Source: JALQTD01 sp036825655
GTDB lineage: Bacteria > Bacteroidota > Bacteroidia > Flavobacteriales_D > Sanyastnellaceae
Reading direction: 5' to 3'
Length of the DNA stretch: 64,000 nucleotides
Assembly (NCBI GenBank): GCA_036825655.1
Contig: DAISXU010000001.1
Location: 1-64,000 of the forward strand
A program made the position numbers and the translations under genes. The notes beneath the pieces were generated by a model that was not told where the DNA came from, made no database searches, and was given only the letters and a program-made list of their open reading frames with translations. Shown here piece after piece: positions 33,975 through 41,592 of the stretch (its first letter is position 1; every line of letters starts with the position of its first letter).

Positions 33975-36059
33975 TTAACGCGATTTCAGAAATGCGTGCG
34001 AAGACCAAATGTGCGGCAGACTCAATGCGCTCAATGCAGCAAAGAAGGCCCCTACGCCGCGATGAAAGGACTGATCCCATGCCATGAAAAGAGCGATTGC
34101 CCCCGCCATGAAGGCAAACGCACCGATGGTAAATGGAGCACCCCGCCTCCAGAGCTTGCCATCGCTCCACCCCGTACCGTGCCGAAGATGTTGCCAGCCA
34201 TTGAGGCTGTGATGAAAAACAAAATAGGAACCGAAGGCAAGAAGCAATGGCATGGTAGCGCTGAATCCCAATGTCACAATGGTCATCAACGCCAGCACAT
34301 GGCGTTTCAAGCCGGACAGCAGCAATCCCATGAACCATAGGGACCAAATGACCACGTGAATGGCATCTGTGTTTTGGCCTACAACTTCCAAAACCTGAAT
34401 CCGAACACCTAACGGCTCCAAAATCCGTAGCGTTTCATCCACATGTGTCCCCAAAATGAAGCCAAGCAATAAAATGCCCCAAGCCCAATTGACAGCAGGC
34501 GAGGCTTGACCACCCGACCACATCAAACCATCGGCTTGTCCAAAATGCCAGGCACTTGCCGCCAAAAAGAGCATCAAAGCTGAGGTTGGTGTCCACCACC
34601 ACAAGCCCAAAACAGCGATCATGATGCCGAGGTAACGCGCGTAGAACCTCAGCGGGCTTTCCCCACCAACCTCCATCTCTGTAACCGCATCCAAAGCTCC
34701 ATGCGGAATGCCCACCGCCATCAACCCCATCAACATGATTCCATTCATGGCCCATTCTGAGGTTTGGGGAAGAAAGCAAGCATTCACCATGTGGTAGAGG
34801 AGAACCACGGAAAACCAAGCGGCCGTTGAAATCCACGGTGTCCGCTTTGCGAATTGAATGCGCTTCCACCAAGCCTTCAAGAATGGCCCCTTCGGCAGTT
34901 GAGCAAACATGCTGACTTCTCCCCACAGGGAAGTCGATTCATCCAAAAACTCCAAGATGAATCGGGCGGGTTTCACCTTAAAGAGCCTCTGAAAAATGGG
35001 CTTACCTAAAGCGGGACGATCGCGCAGAATCAACAGCAACAGGTGGTCGTAAAAAGCGAACCTTGGATTCCCCGGTGGTGGTGCAGAAGGGCTCAACGGC
35101 GTGCGTCCTTCCAATTGGTCACAGATTCGATGAGCATGCACCAACATGGACTTGAAGGCATAGCCTGTACTGGGTTTTACGCATCCAGCCCGGGTTCCTA
35201 TGGGGGTCCATTGCGGATGCTGCGGAAGGGAATGGTGGGCCATGGGCGCTTTGCACATGGGTATCCTTCCTGTTTCAGTTTCCACGATTTCAAAAGGACC
35301 CAGGCGATCGTGGATGTATTTCTGCAATACGGGTTGGGCTTCTTCCAGCGGCAGGCAGGCTTCCCCAAACCGGGTCAACTCGACCAAACCAGTGCGGGGC
35401 CCTTCAGGCAGAACGTACATAAATTGAACTTCCCCACCTTGCCCTTGGTCCACATGAAAATCCATCATGTGAAACGCCTTTTCGTCCCATTCGTGATCCT
35501 CGGAGGTCAATTGAACCCTATACCCCACAAACGACTGAATCAGAAGGACATCTGCCTGCGTTTCAGGCGCGAATTGAGGTGGGCGGCTGTCAAAGACCTG
35601 GCGGGCGCAAATGGTTTGTCCATTGGAAAGGCCTAAGTCAAAAAATCCTGACGCATTGGTTTCACTTGGAGCCGGTTCAGCCAGCTCCACAGGATAAAAA
35701 TGGCCTTGAACTTGATTGACTATTTCGCGGGTGGCCAAGTACAAATCAAGGGAACGAATGCGGTGGTATTTCTTCGGTAGAATGGACTCTGCATGGCCGT
35801 CATCGATGATGACCGACTCCCAAGAATTAGAAATGAGGTGGTCAAAAATCTGCATGACCTCATCGGATTCAGCAGCCCAAAAACAATAGGTTTTATCATC
35901 CGATGTTTTCGACTGAGGCTCCAAGATGGCAATGGACTTGCCTTCAAGCAAACCCCTTTGATGCAGTTGATGCAATAAAATTCCTGTGCCTGCCCCCATT
36001 CCGACAAAAGCCCAGTCGAACTCAGGCTTCATATCATTTTCTAGGACAATTGGAGGCAT
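33975..36059 (-). CDS. Lycopene beta-cyclase fused to Brp/Blh beta-carotene 15,15'-dioxygenase
   Basis: A 694-residue two-domain protein. Residues 1-400 (about 34860-36059) form a CrtY-type lycopene cyclase: FAD motif GMGAG at 20-24, KTYCFW at 56-61 (NDRTWCFW equivalent), PSTGYAF at 296-302, and the FYDHLL through LDEST C-terminal block. Residues 405-694 (about 33975-34847) form a full Blh: roughly eight membrane helices and the His motifs GIPHGALD (H453), SAWHFGQAD (H505), FHHSLNGWQH (H616, H617, H624) and LPHIWSSH (H683, H688), whose counterparts bind iron. The predicted route is lycopene to beta-carotene to retinal. The joined frame has no stop or N. Start could also be ATG 36032. No rhodopsin or other crt gene is near. 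Confidence 0.93.
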   Translation of the reverse strand: MPPIVLENDMKPEFDWAFVGMGAGTGILLHQLHQRGLLEGKSIAILEPQSKTSDDKTYCFWAAESDEVMQIFDHLISNSWESVIIDDGHAESILPKKYHRIRSLDLYLATREIVNQVQGHFYPVELAEPAPSETNASGFFDLGLSNGQTICARQVFDSRPPQFAPETQADVLLIQSFVGYRVQLTSEDHEWDEKAFHMMDFHVDQGQGGEVQFMYVLPEGPRTGLVELTRFGEACLPLEEAQPVLQKYIHDRLGPFEIVETETGRIPMCKAPMAHHSLPQHPQWTPIGTRAGCVKPSTGYAFKSMLVHAHRICDQLEGRTPLSPSAPPPGNPRFAFYDHLLLLILRDRPALGKPIFQRLFKVKPARFILEFLDESTSLWGEVSMFAQLPKGPFLKAWWKRIQFAKRTPWISTAAWFSVVLLYHMVNACFLPQTSEWAMNGIMLMGLMAVGIPHGALDAVTEMEVGGESPLRFYARYLGIMIAVLGLWWWTPTSALMLFLAASAWHFGQADGLMWSGGQASPAVNWAWGILLLGFILGTHVDETLRILEPLGVRIQVLEVVGQNTDAIHVVIWSLWFMGLLLSGLKRHVLALMTIVTLGFSATMPLLLAFGSYFVFHHSLNGWQHLRHGTGWSDGKLWRRGAPFTIGAFAFMAGAIALFMAWDQSFHRGVGAFFAALSALSLPHIWSSHAFLKSR

Positions 36060-36300
36060 AGGGATAATACGGGGATGTCAAGACCGCATGAAAATTAAAC
36101 GAACAAGGCGTTGAACCTCAAAGTTGAGGCCGTCATCCGCCTCATAAGGTAAGGGGGGTGTTTTGGTTTTTACGTTTGAAGCCAAAAAAGTGCCATGAAA
36201 TAACTCCAACATGCTGGATCAGCCTTCTTTTCGTGAGCCATTAAACCTTCCCCGAGTTGGATGGTCTTATCTTCGAACAGCCCTTAACTAATCCGGTTTG
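36060..36300. other. Divergent intergenic region between crtY-blh and cotH-like gene
   Basis: 241 bases hold the promoters of both flanking genes. A TACGTTTG at 36171-36178 matches the -7 element for the plus-strand gene, without a good -33. Two short overlapping hairpins compete: CCTCAA/TTGAGG (36116-36129) and GAGGC/GCCTC (36126-36143). No small ORF or RNA gene is recognised. Confidence 0.4.
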
Positions 36301-37836
36301 ATGCGAAAAATTGTTGCCATTGTTGCCTTGATTTTACTCCCTGTTGGCCTGGATGCACAAACAGAAGGAAACAACGTTTTCGGACCCGATCAGGTGCTGC
36401 AGGTCCATGTGGATTTCTACGCCTCCGATTTTTGGAATCAACTCAATGAAGAGTACAACGGTGACCAGAACTACATCCCAGCATCGATCACAATTGTAAG
36501 CGAAAATGGCACCTCGGTGTTGGACTCGGTAGGAATTCGGCTCAAGGGGAATTCCAGCATGGGACACCCGGGCAACAAGAAGTCATTCAAGGTCGATTTC
36601 AACAGGTACATTCCGTCTCAAGCTTATGACCTGTTGAAGAAACTCAATTTCAACAACGGCTTCAAAGACCCCACTTTTGTTCGGGAGAAGTTGTTTTTCG
36701 ACGTTTGTGAGTCCGCTGGCATTTTGGCCCCGCGAGCCACTTTCGCTGAAGTGAGTTTCAATGGAACTCCCTGGGGGTTTTACACCGTGGTAGAACAAAT
36801 CGATGACCAGTTTCTTGACAGGAGCATCGGAGATGATGACGGTTCCTTGTTCAAAGCGGGCTCCAATTTTGGGGTCGGGGATGATGAGGCGAGTTTGATG
36901 TACCTCGGCTTGGATTCTGTGCTGTATGAAAACGCCTATGAGTTGAAGATGAATGGGGTGAATGATTGGGGAGAACTGATTGAATTTTTGGAGTTCATCA
37001 ACACTACTTCCGATGATGCCTTCGAAAATGACCTGGGAAATCACCTCGATTTATTGCCCTACCTCCGATCAGCCGCACTGGATAACCTCTTCGCCAACCT
37101 TGACAGCTACAGCCTTTCTGCGCGGAACTACTACCTCTACCGCAACACCACCTTGAACCGGTGGCAGTGGATCAAATGGGATGCGAATGAAGCATTTGGT
37201 AGTTACTCCATGGGGGTACCTGGCCCCATGACAGAATTGAACTTGGCATTTGATGGTGGAAATTTTGATCGCCCACTTCTGGAACGCATCATGGCCAGTG
37301 AGGCGCTCCGCAGCGCTTATTATGCCGAACTATGCGACCTGCGAGCGAATCACTTCAATACCGAAGAACTTGCTCCACGTTTATCGGCCTTGAAAGCACT
37401 CATTCAAGAATCTGTGTACAGCGACGCAAACAAGATGTACTCAAACGCAGACTTCGATGCCAACTTCAACTCCAACCTATCCTCTGGGGGCGGGCCGGGA
37501 GGTCAACTTTATGGACTGACCTCCTTCATCGAGCTCCGTTCTGAATACGTGGACGATGAGCTGGATTGCGCAACACTCGGTCTCGTCGAACTGGAAAACC
37601 CGAGGGCGCTCCAGGTGTTCCCAAATCCAAGCTCCAACCACGTAACCCTTGCTTGGAATTCCGCTGCATCAAGCGGCGAGTTGCGGGTTTTTGACTCCAT
37701 GGGAAGGGTTGTAGGCCATTGGCCCCAATTCCGAAATGGCATGATGTTCCATCACCAGCTCCCTCCGGGTTATTACCTGATTCAAGTGCGGCTCGATTCT
37801 GGCATCCATCAAGAGAGGTTGCAAGTGATTCGGTAG
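36301..37836 (+). CDS. CotH-like protein with T9SS type A sorting signal
   Basis: Secreted protein of 511 aa: signal peptide (to about DAQ), then a CotH-type spore-coat kinase-like domain with VHVDFYASDFW, IRLKGNSS, KKSFKVDFN, REKLFFDVCESAG and WIKWDANEAFG, in the usual order. The last 75 residues (VFPNPSSNHVTLAW to the end) are a type A T9SS sorting domain, which sends it to the surface. CotH of Bacillus is an atypical protein kinase; here the substrate is unknown. The ATG at 36301 is used (an in-frame TTG sits just before). It is divergent from the cyclase/dioxygenase gene by 241 bases. Confidence 0.88.
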   Translation: MRKIVAIVALILLPVGLDAQTEGNNVFGPDQVLQVHVDFYASDFWNQLNEEYNGDQNYIPASITIVSENGTSVLDSVGIRLKGNSSMGHPGNKKSFKVDFNRYIPSQAYDLLKKLNFNNGFKDPTFVREKLFFDVCESAGILAPRATFAEVSFNGTPWGFYTVVEQIDDQFLDRSIGDDDGSLFKAGSNFGVGDDEASLMYLGLDSVLYENAYELKMNGVNDWGELIEFLEFINTTSDDAFENDLGNHLDLLPYLRSAALDNLFANLDSYSLSARNYYLYRNTTLNRWQWIKWDANEAFGSYSMGVPGPMTELNLAFDGGNFDRPLLERIMASEALRSAYYAELCDLRANHFNTEELAPRLSALKALIQESVYSDANKMYSNADFDANFNSNLSSGGGPGGQLYGLTSFIELRSEYVDDELDCATLGLVELENPRALQVFPNPSSNHVTLAWNSAASSGELRVFDSMGRVVGHWPQFRNGMMFHHQLPPGYYLIQVRLDSGIHQERLQVIR

Positions 37837-37893
37837 CCTCTATTTTCTCGAATCGTGAGTAGTTTTGAATTCACTCACTGACAAAACCCCAGA

Positions 37894-39159
37894 ATGCCAA
37901 GGGCACACCGCGACCACCTGACTCCCGAATTTGATGCTGCCTTGGATGCGCTCAGAAAAGATGTCATCGCTCGGGTGGGAGTCGAGATGACTTCAGTGAG
38001 AGACTGCAAACTGTTGCAAGCCCAAATGAGTGCGCATGACGAGCGATTTCAACTGGGCCTGACCACCTTGAGGCGGTTTTTCTTGTTGATCCCATCGAAT
38101 AACAAGTTTTCCCATTCCACCCTCAACGCACTCGCCCGTTTTGTGCGGAGAAATGGCTTCGCTTACTACACGGAGTTGTCGGCTATTCGAATGGTGAGCA
38201 TCAACAAAGTGAATTGGGAAGTATTCATGGTTCCCCGGTTGAAAGTAGCAGCATCGCCGTCGCTAGAATCCATGATCTCTGAAATCGAACACACCACATT
38301 CACTCAGATTGGTGGATACTACATGCACCAATTGCTGGGGTGCTTGATTCCTGCCTACGAACGAGGTCTTACCGCCGCGGAAATCGACTTGATTCTCCAA
38401 AACCCCCGGGCACGCAGGTTGATCATGGAGGCCACACCGCCTCTGAGTTGGCTGCATGGCTTTGGGAAAACCATGTTCGAGCGATTTCTCGAAGGTGCCC
38501 AACGCGAAGAAGAACGGGTGTATGCCATTGGGGTTTTGGCCATGGGAGCTTTGTTTTGTGGCGAATTGACGGAGTCCCGAATCCTAGTTGAAGGCCTCGA
38601 AATCAAAACGATTAGCCGGGTTCACACTCTACCGTCTACTCGGGTGATGGGCATGCAGTGGCTATTTGCTGCCTTGATGGAAGACGAAGTAGAAATGAGG
38701 CGTCACTGGGAAAACCTGAAGGAGGGGTATGCCATGAGAGCGCACTGGGCGGCCGACTTTTTACCTGATTGGGAGATTCACTTTGCGAGCATGGCTGCAC
38801 AAATTTTGATCATTTCTGGTAAGACAAGCCCCCTGAAACACCACTTGGCCTACATTGATTCTTTGCAAAATCGCGTGGACCTGCGAATGGAGTCTGGATC
38901 CGAGTTGGCACTGCTCTCCATCTATGCAGCCTGGATGCTCCATCGAATTGGCAAAAGTGCAGAAGCCGCGGCCATCTTCTTGGAATTAAGCCCCAAAGCC
39001 TACTTCCCTTTCGACGAAGCGAGCGCGGGAATGATGTACCATGTGTTAGGTGAACGGCTGGACCCATCGCACCACCTGAAGCATCGAGAGGCCTCAGACC
39101 GTTTGGTTCAAAAATCCAACTACACGTGGTTGCTTGAGCAACTTCGCAGTTTGCTGTAA
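37894..39159 (+). CDS. Helical protein of unknown function with helix-turn-helix-like N-terminus
   Basis: 421 residues, no signal or membrane segment. Residues 35-90 (around SVRDCKLLQAQM, FQLGLTTLRRFF and SHSTLNALARFV) follow a pattern I associate with small DNA-binding or adaptor domains at the N-terminus of Bacteroidota proteins. The rest is alpha-helical, perhaps TPR-like repeats (residues 200-400 with ALFCGELTESR, HRIGKSAEAAAIFLEL). No enzyme motif. It follows the CotH gene by 57 bases. Possible family-specific regulator or scaffold; the function is not known to me. Confidence 0.55.
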   Translation: MPRAHRDHLTPEFDAALDALRKDVIARVGVEMTSVRDCKLLQAQMSAHDERFQLGLTTLRRFFLLIPSNNKFSHSTLNALARFVRRNGFAYYTELSAIRMVSINKVNWEVFMVPRLKVAASPSLESMISEIEHTTFTQIGGYYMHQLLGCLIPAYERGLTAAEIDLILQNPRARRLIMEATPPLSWLHGFGKTMFERFLEGAQREEERVYAIGVLAMGALFCGELTESRILVEGLEIKTISRVHTLPSTRVMGMQWLFAALMEDEVEMRRHWENLKEGYAMRAHWAADFLPDWEIHFASMAAQILIISGKTSPLKHHLAYIDSLQNRVDLRMESGSELALLSIYAAWMLHRIGKSAEAAAIFLELSPKAYFPFDEASAGMMYHVLGERLDPSHHLKHREASDRLVQKSNYTWLLEQLRSLL

Positions 39160-39255
39160 AACCGCCGTTTCGCCCTCTTCACAAAAGGAACGATGCGGAT
39201 AACTCCCCGCCGCCATCGGTCCAAGTTCCCGGGTCATTTTAGCGTAAATTGCCCG

Positions 39256-39681
39256 ATGATGAGACGTTTGATTTTTGCTTTGTGCTGCCTTGGAATGGCC
39301 GTTGTCAGTTGGTCCCAAGAGGACGTTGATGCGCCCTATCAGATGGTCGAGAAGATGCCTGTTTGGCATTCCTGCGACCCCGAACTTGCTGGCGATGAGG
39401 CCATGAACTGCACCTCTTCCTCCATCGCTTCCTTTGTTGTAGATCGAGTGAATTACTCCCGAAAACTGCGAAAACAACACGTCCAAGGAACGGTGATTGT
39501 TCAGTTTGTGATCGAAAAAGATGGAAGCGTGATCGACGTCAATGTGGTGCGCAGTGTGCACCCGCAGTTGGACGAGCAAGTGGTCGATGCCGTGCTCGAA
39601 TTGCCGAATTTCATTCCCGGCCAGCAACGCGGAAAGGCCGTTCGCGTGCAGTTTGCACTGCCCGTGAAATTCAGCCTTTAA
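39256..39681 (+). CDS. Periplasmic TonB C-terminal domain protein
   Basis: 141 residues: signal peptide (MMRRLIFALCCLGMAVVSWS), a short Cys-containing linker (C in WHSCDPE and MNCTSSS) and a C-terminal TonB domain with VQGTVIVQFVIEKDGSVIDV and the LPNFIPGQQRGKAVRV motif. It lacks the N-terminal membrane anchor and proline-rich spacer of true TonB, so it is probably a soluble or lipid-free periplasmic relative that binds partners in the envelope. Start at 39256 (next ATG at 39259 is also possible); the longer frame gives no signal peptide. Confidence 0.75.
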   Translation: MMRRLIFALCCLGMAVVSWSQEDVDAPYQMVEKMPVWHSCDPELAGDEAMNCTSSSIASFVVDRVNYSRKLRKQHVQGTVIVQFVIEKDGSVIDVNVVRSVHPQLDEQVVDAVLELPNFIPGQQRGKAVRVQFALPVKFSL

Positions 39682-39710
39682 ACCCTGCAATTGACTCGAG
39701 GCGAAGGACT

Positions 39711-39744
39711 TTTGTAAGATGCGTTGATTTTTTTTGCATCTTTG
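39711..39744 (+). promoter_or_regulatory. Candidate promoter of the rhlE-type helicase
   Basis: TTTG at 39711-39714, 22 bases later CATCTTTG at 39737-39744, a near match to TAnnTTTG. Transcription from about 39751 would leave a leader of about 120 bases before the start codon. Confidence 0.4.
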
Positions 39745-39750
39745 CATCGC

Positions 39751-39872
39751 TCACAGGTTGAGCAGGCGCGCTCTGCCGAGACCGGCGCGCGAACACGAGT
39801 GACGTTGTGATGGATACCGGCTCGGTGCGTTTTCCCTGCGCGGATTTGCAGGGCCTTATGAATTTCTAATCA
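39751..39872 (+). promoter_or_regulatory. Structured 5' leader of the RNA helicase gene
   Basis: This GC-rich leader offers conflicting folds. Fold A pairs GCGCGC (39766-39771) with GCGCGC (39785-39790). Fold B pairs CCGAG-a-CCGG (39776-39785) with CCGGCTCGG (39817-39825), nine pairs with one bulge; it uses bases enclosed by A, so both cannot form. A third hairpin, CCCTGC/GCAGGG (39834-39853), lies 19 bases before the start. A four-codon mini-ORF (ATG AAT TTC TAA) spans 39858-39869. Possible autoregulation or temperature response is inference. Confidence 0.45.
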
Positions 39873-41147
39873 ATGCTTTTTGATGATTTGGGACTCAACA
39901 CACACGTGTTGGACGCCCTCAAACCGCTCGGTTACACCGAGCCCACGCCCATTCAGGGCGAGACCATTCCGTTGATCCTTTCAGGACGTGATGTCCTGGG
40001 GGTGGCTCAAACAGGAACAGGAAAAACAGCAGCCTTCGCGTTGCCCATTGTGAATCAGCTTGCAGAACGAGTTGAGCAAGGAGATAAACGCCGCATTCGC
40101 GGCTTGATTCTAACCCCTACGCGGGAGTTAGCCACTCAGATTTACGAGAACATCCGCGACTACAGCGTGGGTTCCCCGTTGCGTTCTGTGGTGATTTTCG
40201 GAGGGGTTTCCCAGCACAAACAGGTGGATCAGCTCCGAAGGGGTGTTGACATTGTCGTAGCCACGCCCGGGCGGTTATTGGATTTGGTGAATCAAGGATT
40301 CATCCACCTCAACCACCTCTCTCACCTTGTTTTGGATGAGGCGGACACCATGCTCGACATGGGATTCATTCATGACATCCGAAAGATCATCAAGCTCTTG
40401 CCCGATGATCGGCAATCCTTGTTCTTCTCGGCCACCATGCCCGACAACATTGTGGAACTCGCTGATGCCATCCTCACAGACCCCGTTCGGGTAGAAGTGG
40501 CGAGGGTCAGTTCTGCCGCAGAAACAGTCGATCAGCAAGTTTACTTTGTAAACCAAAAAGAGAAGCGGGACTTGCTCGTGGACGTTCTGAAACGGCCGGA
40601 AGTCGAGACAGCTTTGGTATTCACACGGACCAAATATGGTGCCGACAAAGTGGTGCGTTACTTGAATCAAAAAGGCATCAAAGCTGAAGCCATTCACGGG
40701 AACAAAAGCCAACCACAGCGAGACCGAGCGATGAACGGATTCCGCCAAGGGAAAATCAATGTCCTCGTTGCAACAGACATTGCGGCCCGGGGGATTGATG
40801 TCGAGGCCTTGAGTCACGTCGTCAACTTCGAAATCCCCAACATCTCAGAAACCTATGTTCACCGAATTGGCAGAACAGGAAGGGCTGGGTTGAATGGAAA
40901 TGCCATTTCCTTCTGCAACGAAGATGAAGAACGCGATTACCTGCGGGACATTCAGAAGTTGATTCAACGCGAATTGCCCACTGAACTTTACGGTGGCTAC
41001 CCCATTGATTTGGGGGAAGTTGGAATGACCAAACCTCGTGGAGCAACCCTCTCGGAATCGCCAACCACAAGGAGAGCGAAGCACCCGCGAACCGCGACAG
41101 CAAAGAACCCAACAAGGTCAGCCCAAGGGTCGCCGAAGCAACGCTGA
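39873..41147 (+). CDS. DEAD-box ATP-dependent RNA helicase, RhlE type (frameshifted at the tail)
   Basis: RNA helicase that unwinds structured RNA in ribosome assembly or mRNA decay. Motifs are in order: Q-motif PTPIQ, AQTGTGKT (I), PTRELA (Ia), TPGR (Ib), DEAD (II), FSATMP (III), then ATDIAARGIDV (V) and HRIGRTGR (VI). The last 35 residues (from about 41030) become arginine- and proline-rich and end in a stop at 41147, while another frame (41038-41529) continues with a family-like basic tail. I infer one gene with a one-base frameshift; the helicase core is intact. Confidence 0.9.
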   Translation: MLFDDLGLNTHVLDALKPLGYTEPTPIQGETIPLILSGRDVLGVAQTGTGKTAAFALPIVNQLAERVEQGDKRRIRGLILTPTRELATQIYENIRDYSVGSPLRSVVIFGGVSQHKQVDQLRRGVDIVVATPGRLLDLVNQGFIHLNHLSHLVLDEADTMLDMGFIHDIRKIIKLLPDDRQSLFFSATMPDNIVELADAILTDPVRVEVARVSSAAETVDQQVYFVNQKEKRDLLVDVLKRPEVETALVFTRTKYGADKVVRYLNQKGIKAEAIHGNKSQPQRDRAMNGFRQGKINVLVATDIAARGIDVEALSHVVNFEIPNISETYVHRIGRTGRAGLNGNAISFCNEDEERDYLRDIQKLIQRELPTELYGGYPIDLGEVGMTKPRGATLSESPTTRRAKHPRTATAKNPTRSAQGSPKQR

Positions 41148-41529
41148 TTCGGCCCAAGAAGGAGGTAAAAACAAGCGTCGAATGGGCGACCGCCCACAAC
41201 GTCCCGGTCAAGGTGCCTCCACAGACAATCCTCGTTCACGTGGAGGAAATCGTCCTCAACAAGGCAAGCGCACTGGTGGGGGAGACGATGGAAACCGATC
41301 CAACAACAAGGAGCGCAGAGACGGCCGGCCTAACCGAGCCGAAAACACGGGAGGTAAGCGCCAGCAGAGCCAGCGTGGCGGCCAACGCGGTCCTCGGAAC
41401 GAAAATCGACAGAACGAATCAGCGCCTCGCCAATTTGGTCGGAGCACTGAGTCGCCTAAGGAATCTTCCAAAAAAGACAAGTCCTTCTCATTCTCCGGTT
41501 TCTTCGGGTTTGGGAAACGTGAAGATTGA
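41029..41529 (+). pseudogene. Probable C-terminal tail of the helicase in a shifted frame
   Basis: A reading frame offset by +1 from the helicase opens at 41029 and ends at 41529. Its product is rich in Gln, Arg, Asn and Gly (NRQPQGERSTREP, RGGQRGPRNENRQ) and ends in a compact FSGFFGFGKRED. This is the composition of RNA-binding tails of RhlE-type helicases. Joined near 41040 after TKPRG it makes a natural 550-residue protein. The cause may be a sequencing error, a true mutation, or a programmed shift; no slippery run is obvious. Confidence 0.65.
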
Positions 41530-41544
41530 TGAGTTGGTAACGTT

Positions 41545-41580
41545 TGCAAAGGGGAAGCGAAATTTCGTTTCCCCTTTGCA
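41545..41580. repeat. 36-base inverted repeat after the helicase gene
   Basis: Arms of 17-18 bases (TGCAAAGGGGAAGCGAAA and its near complement) pair with one G-T wobble and almost no loop. It lies 15 bases after the helicase tail stop and 12 bases before the next start. No T-tract follows the arm, so it is more likely an mRNA-stabilising or attenuating hairpin than a standard terminator. Confidence 0.55.
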
Positions 41581-41592
41581 CCTTTGCCATTC

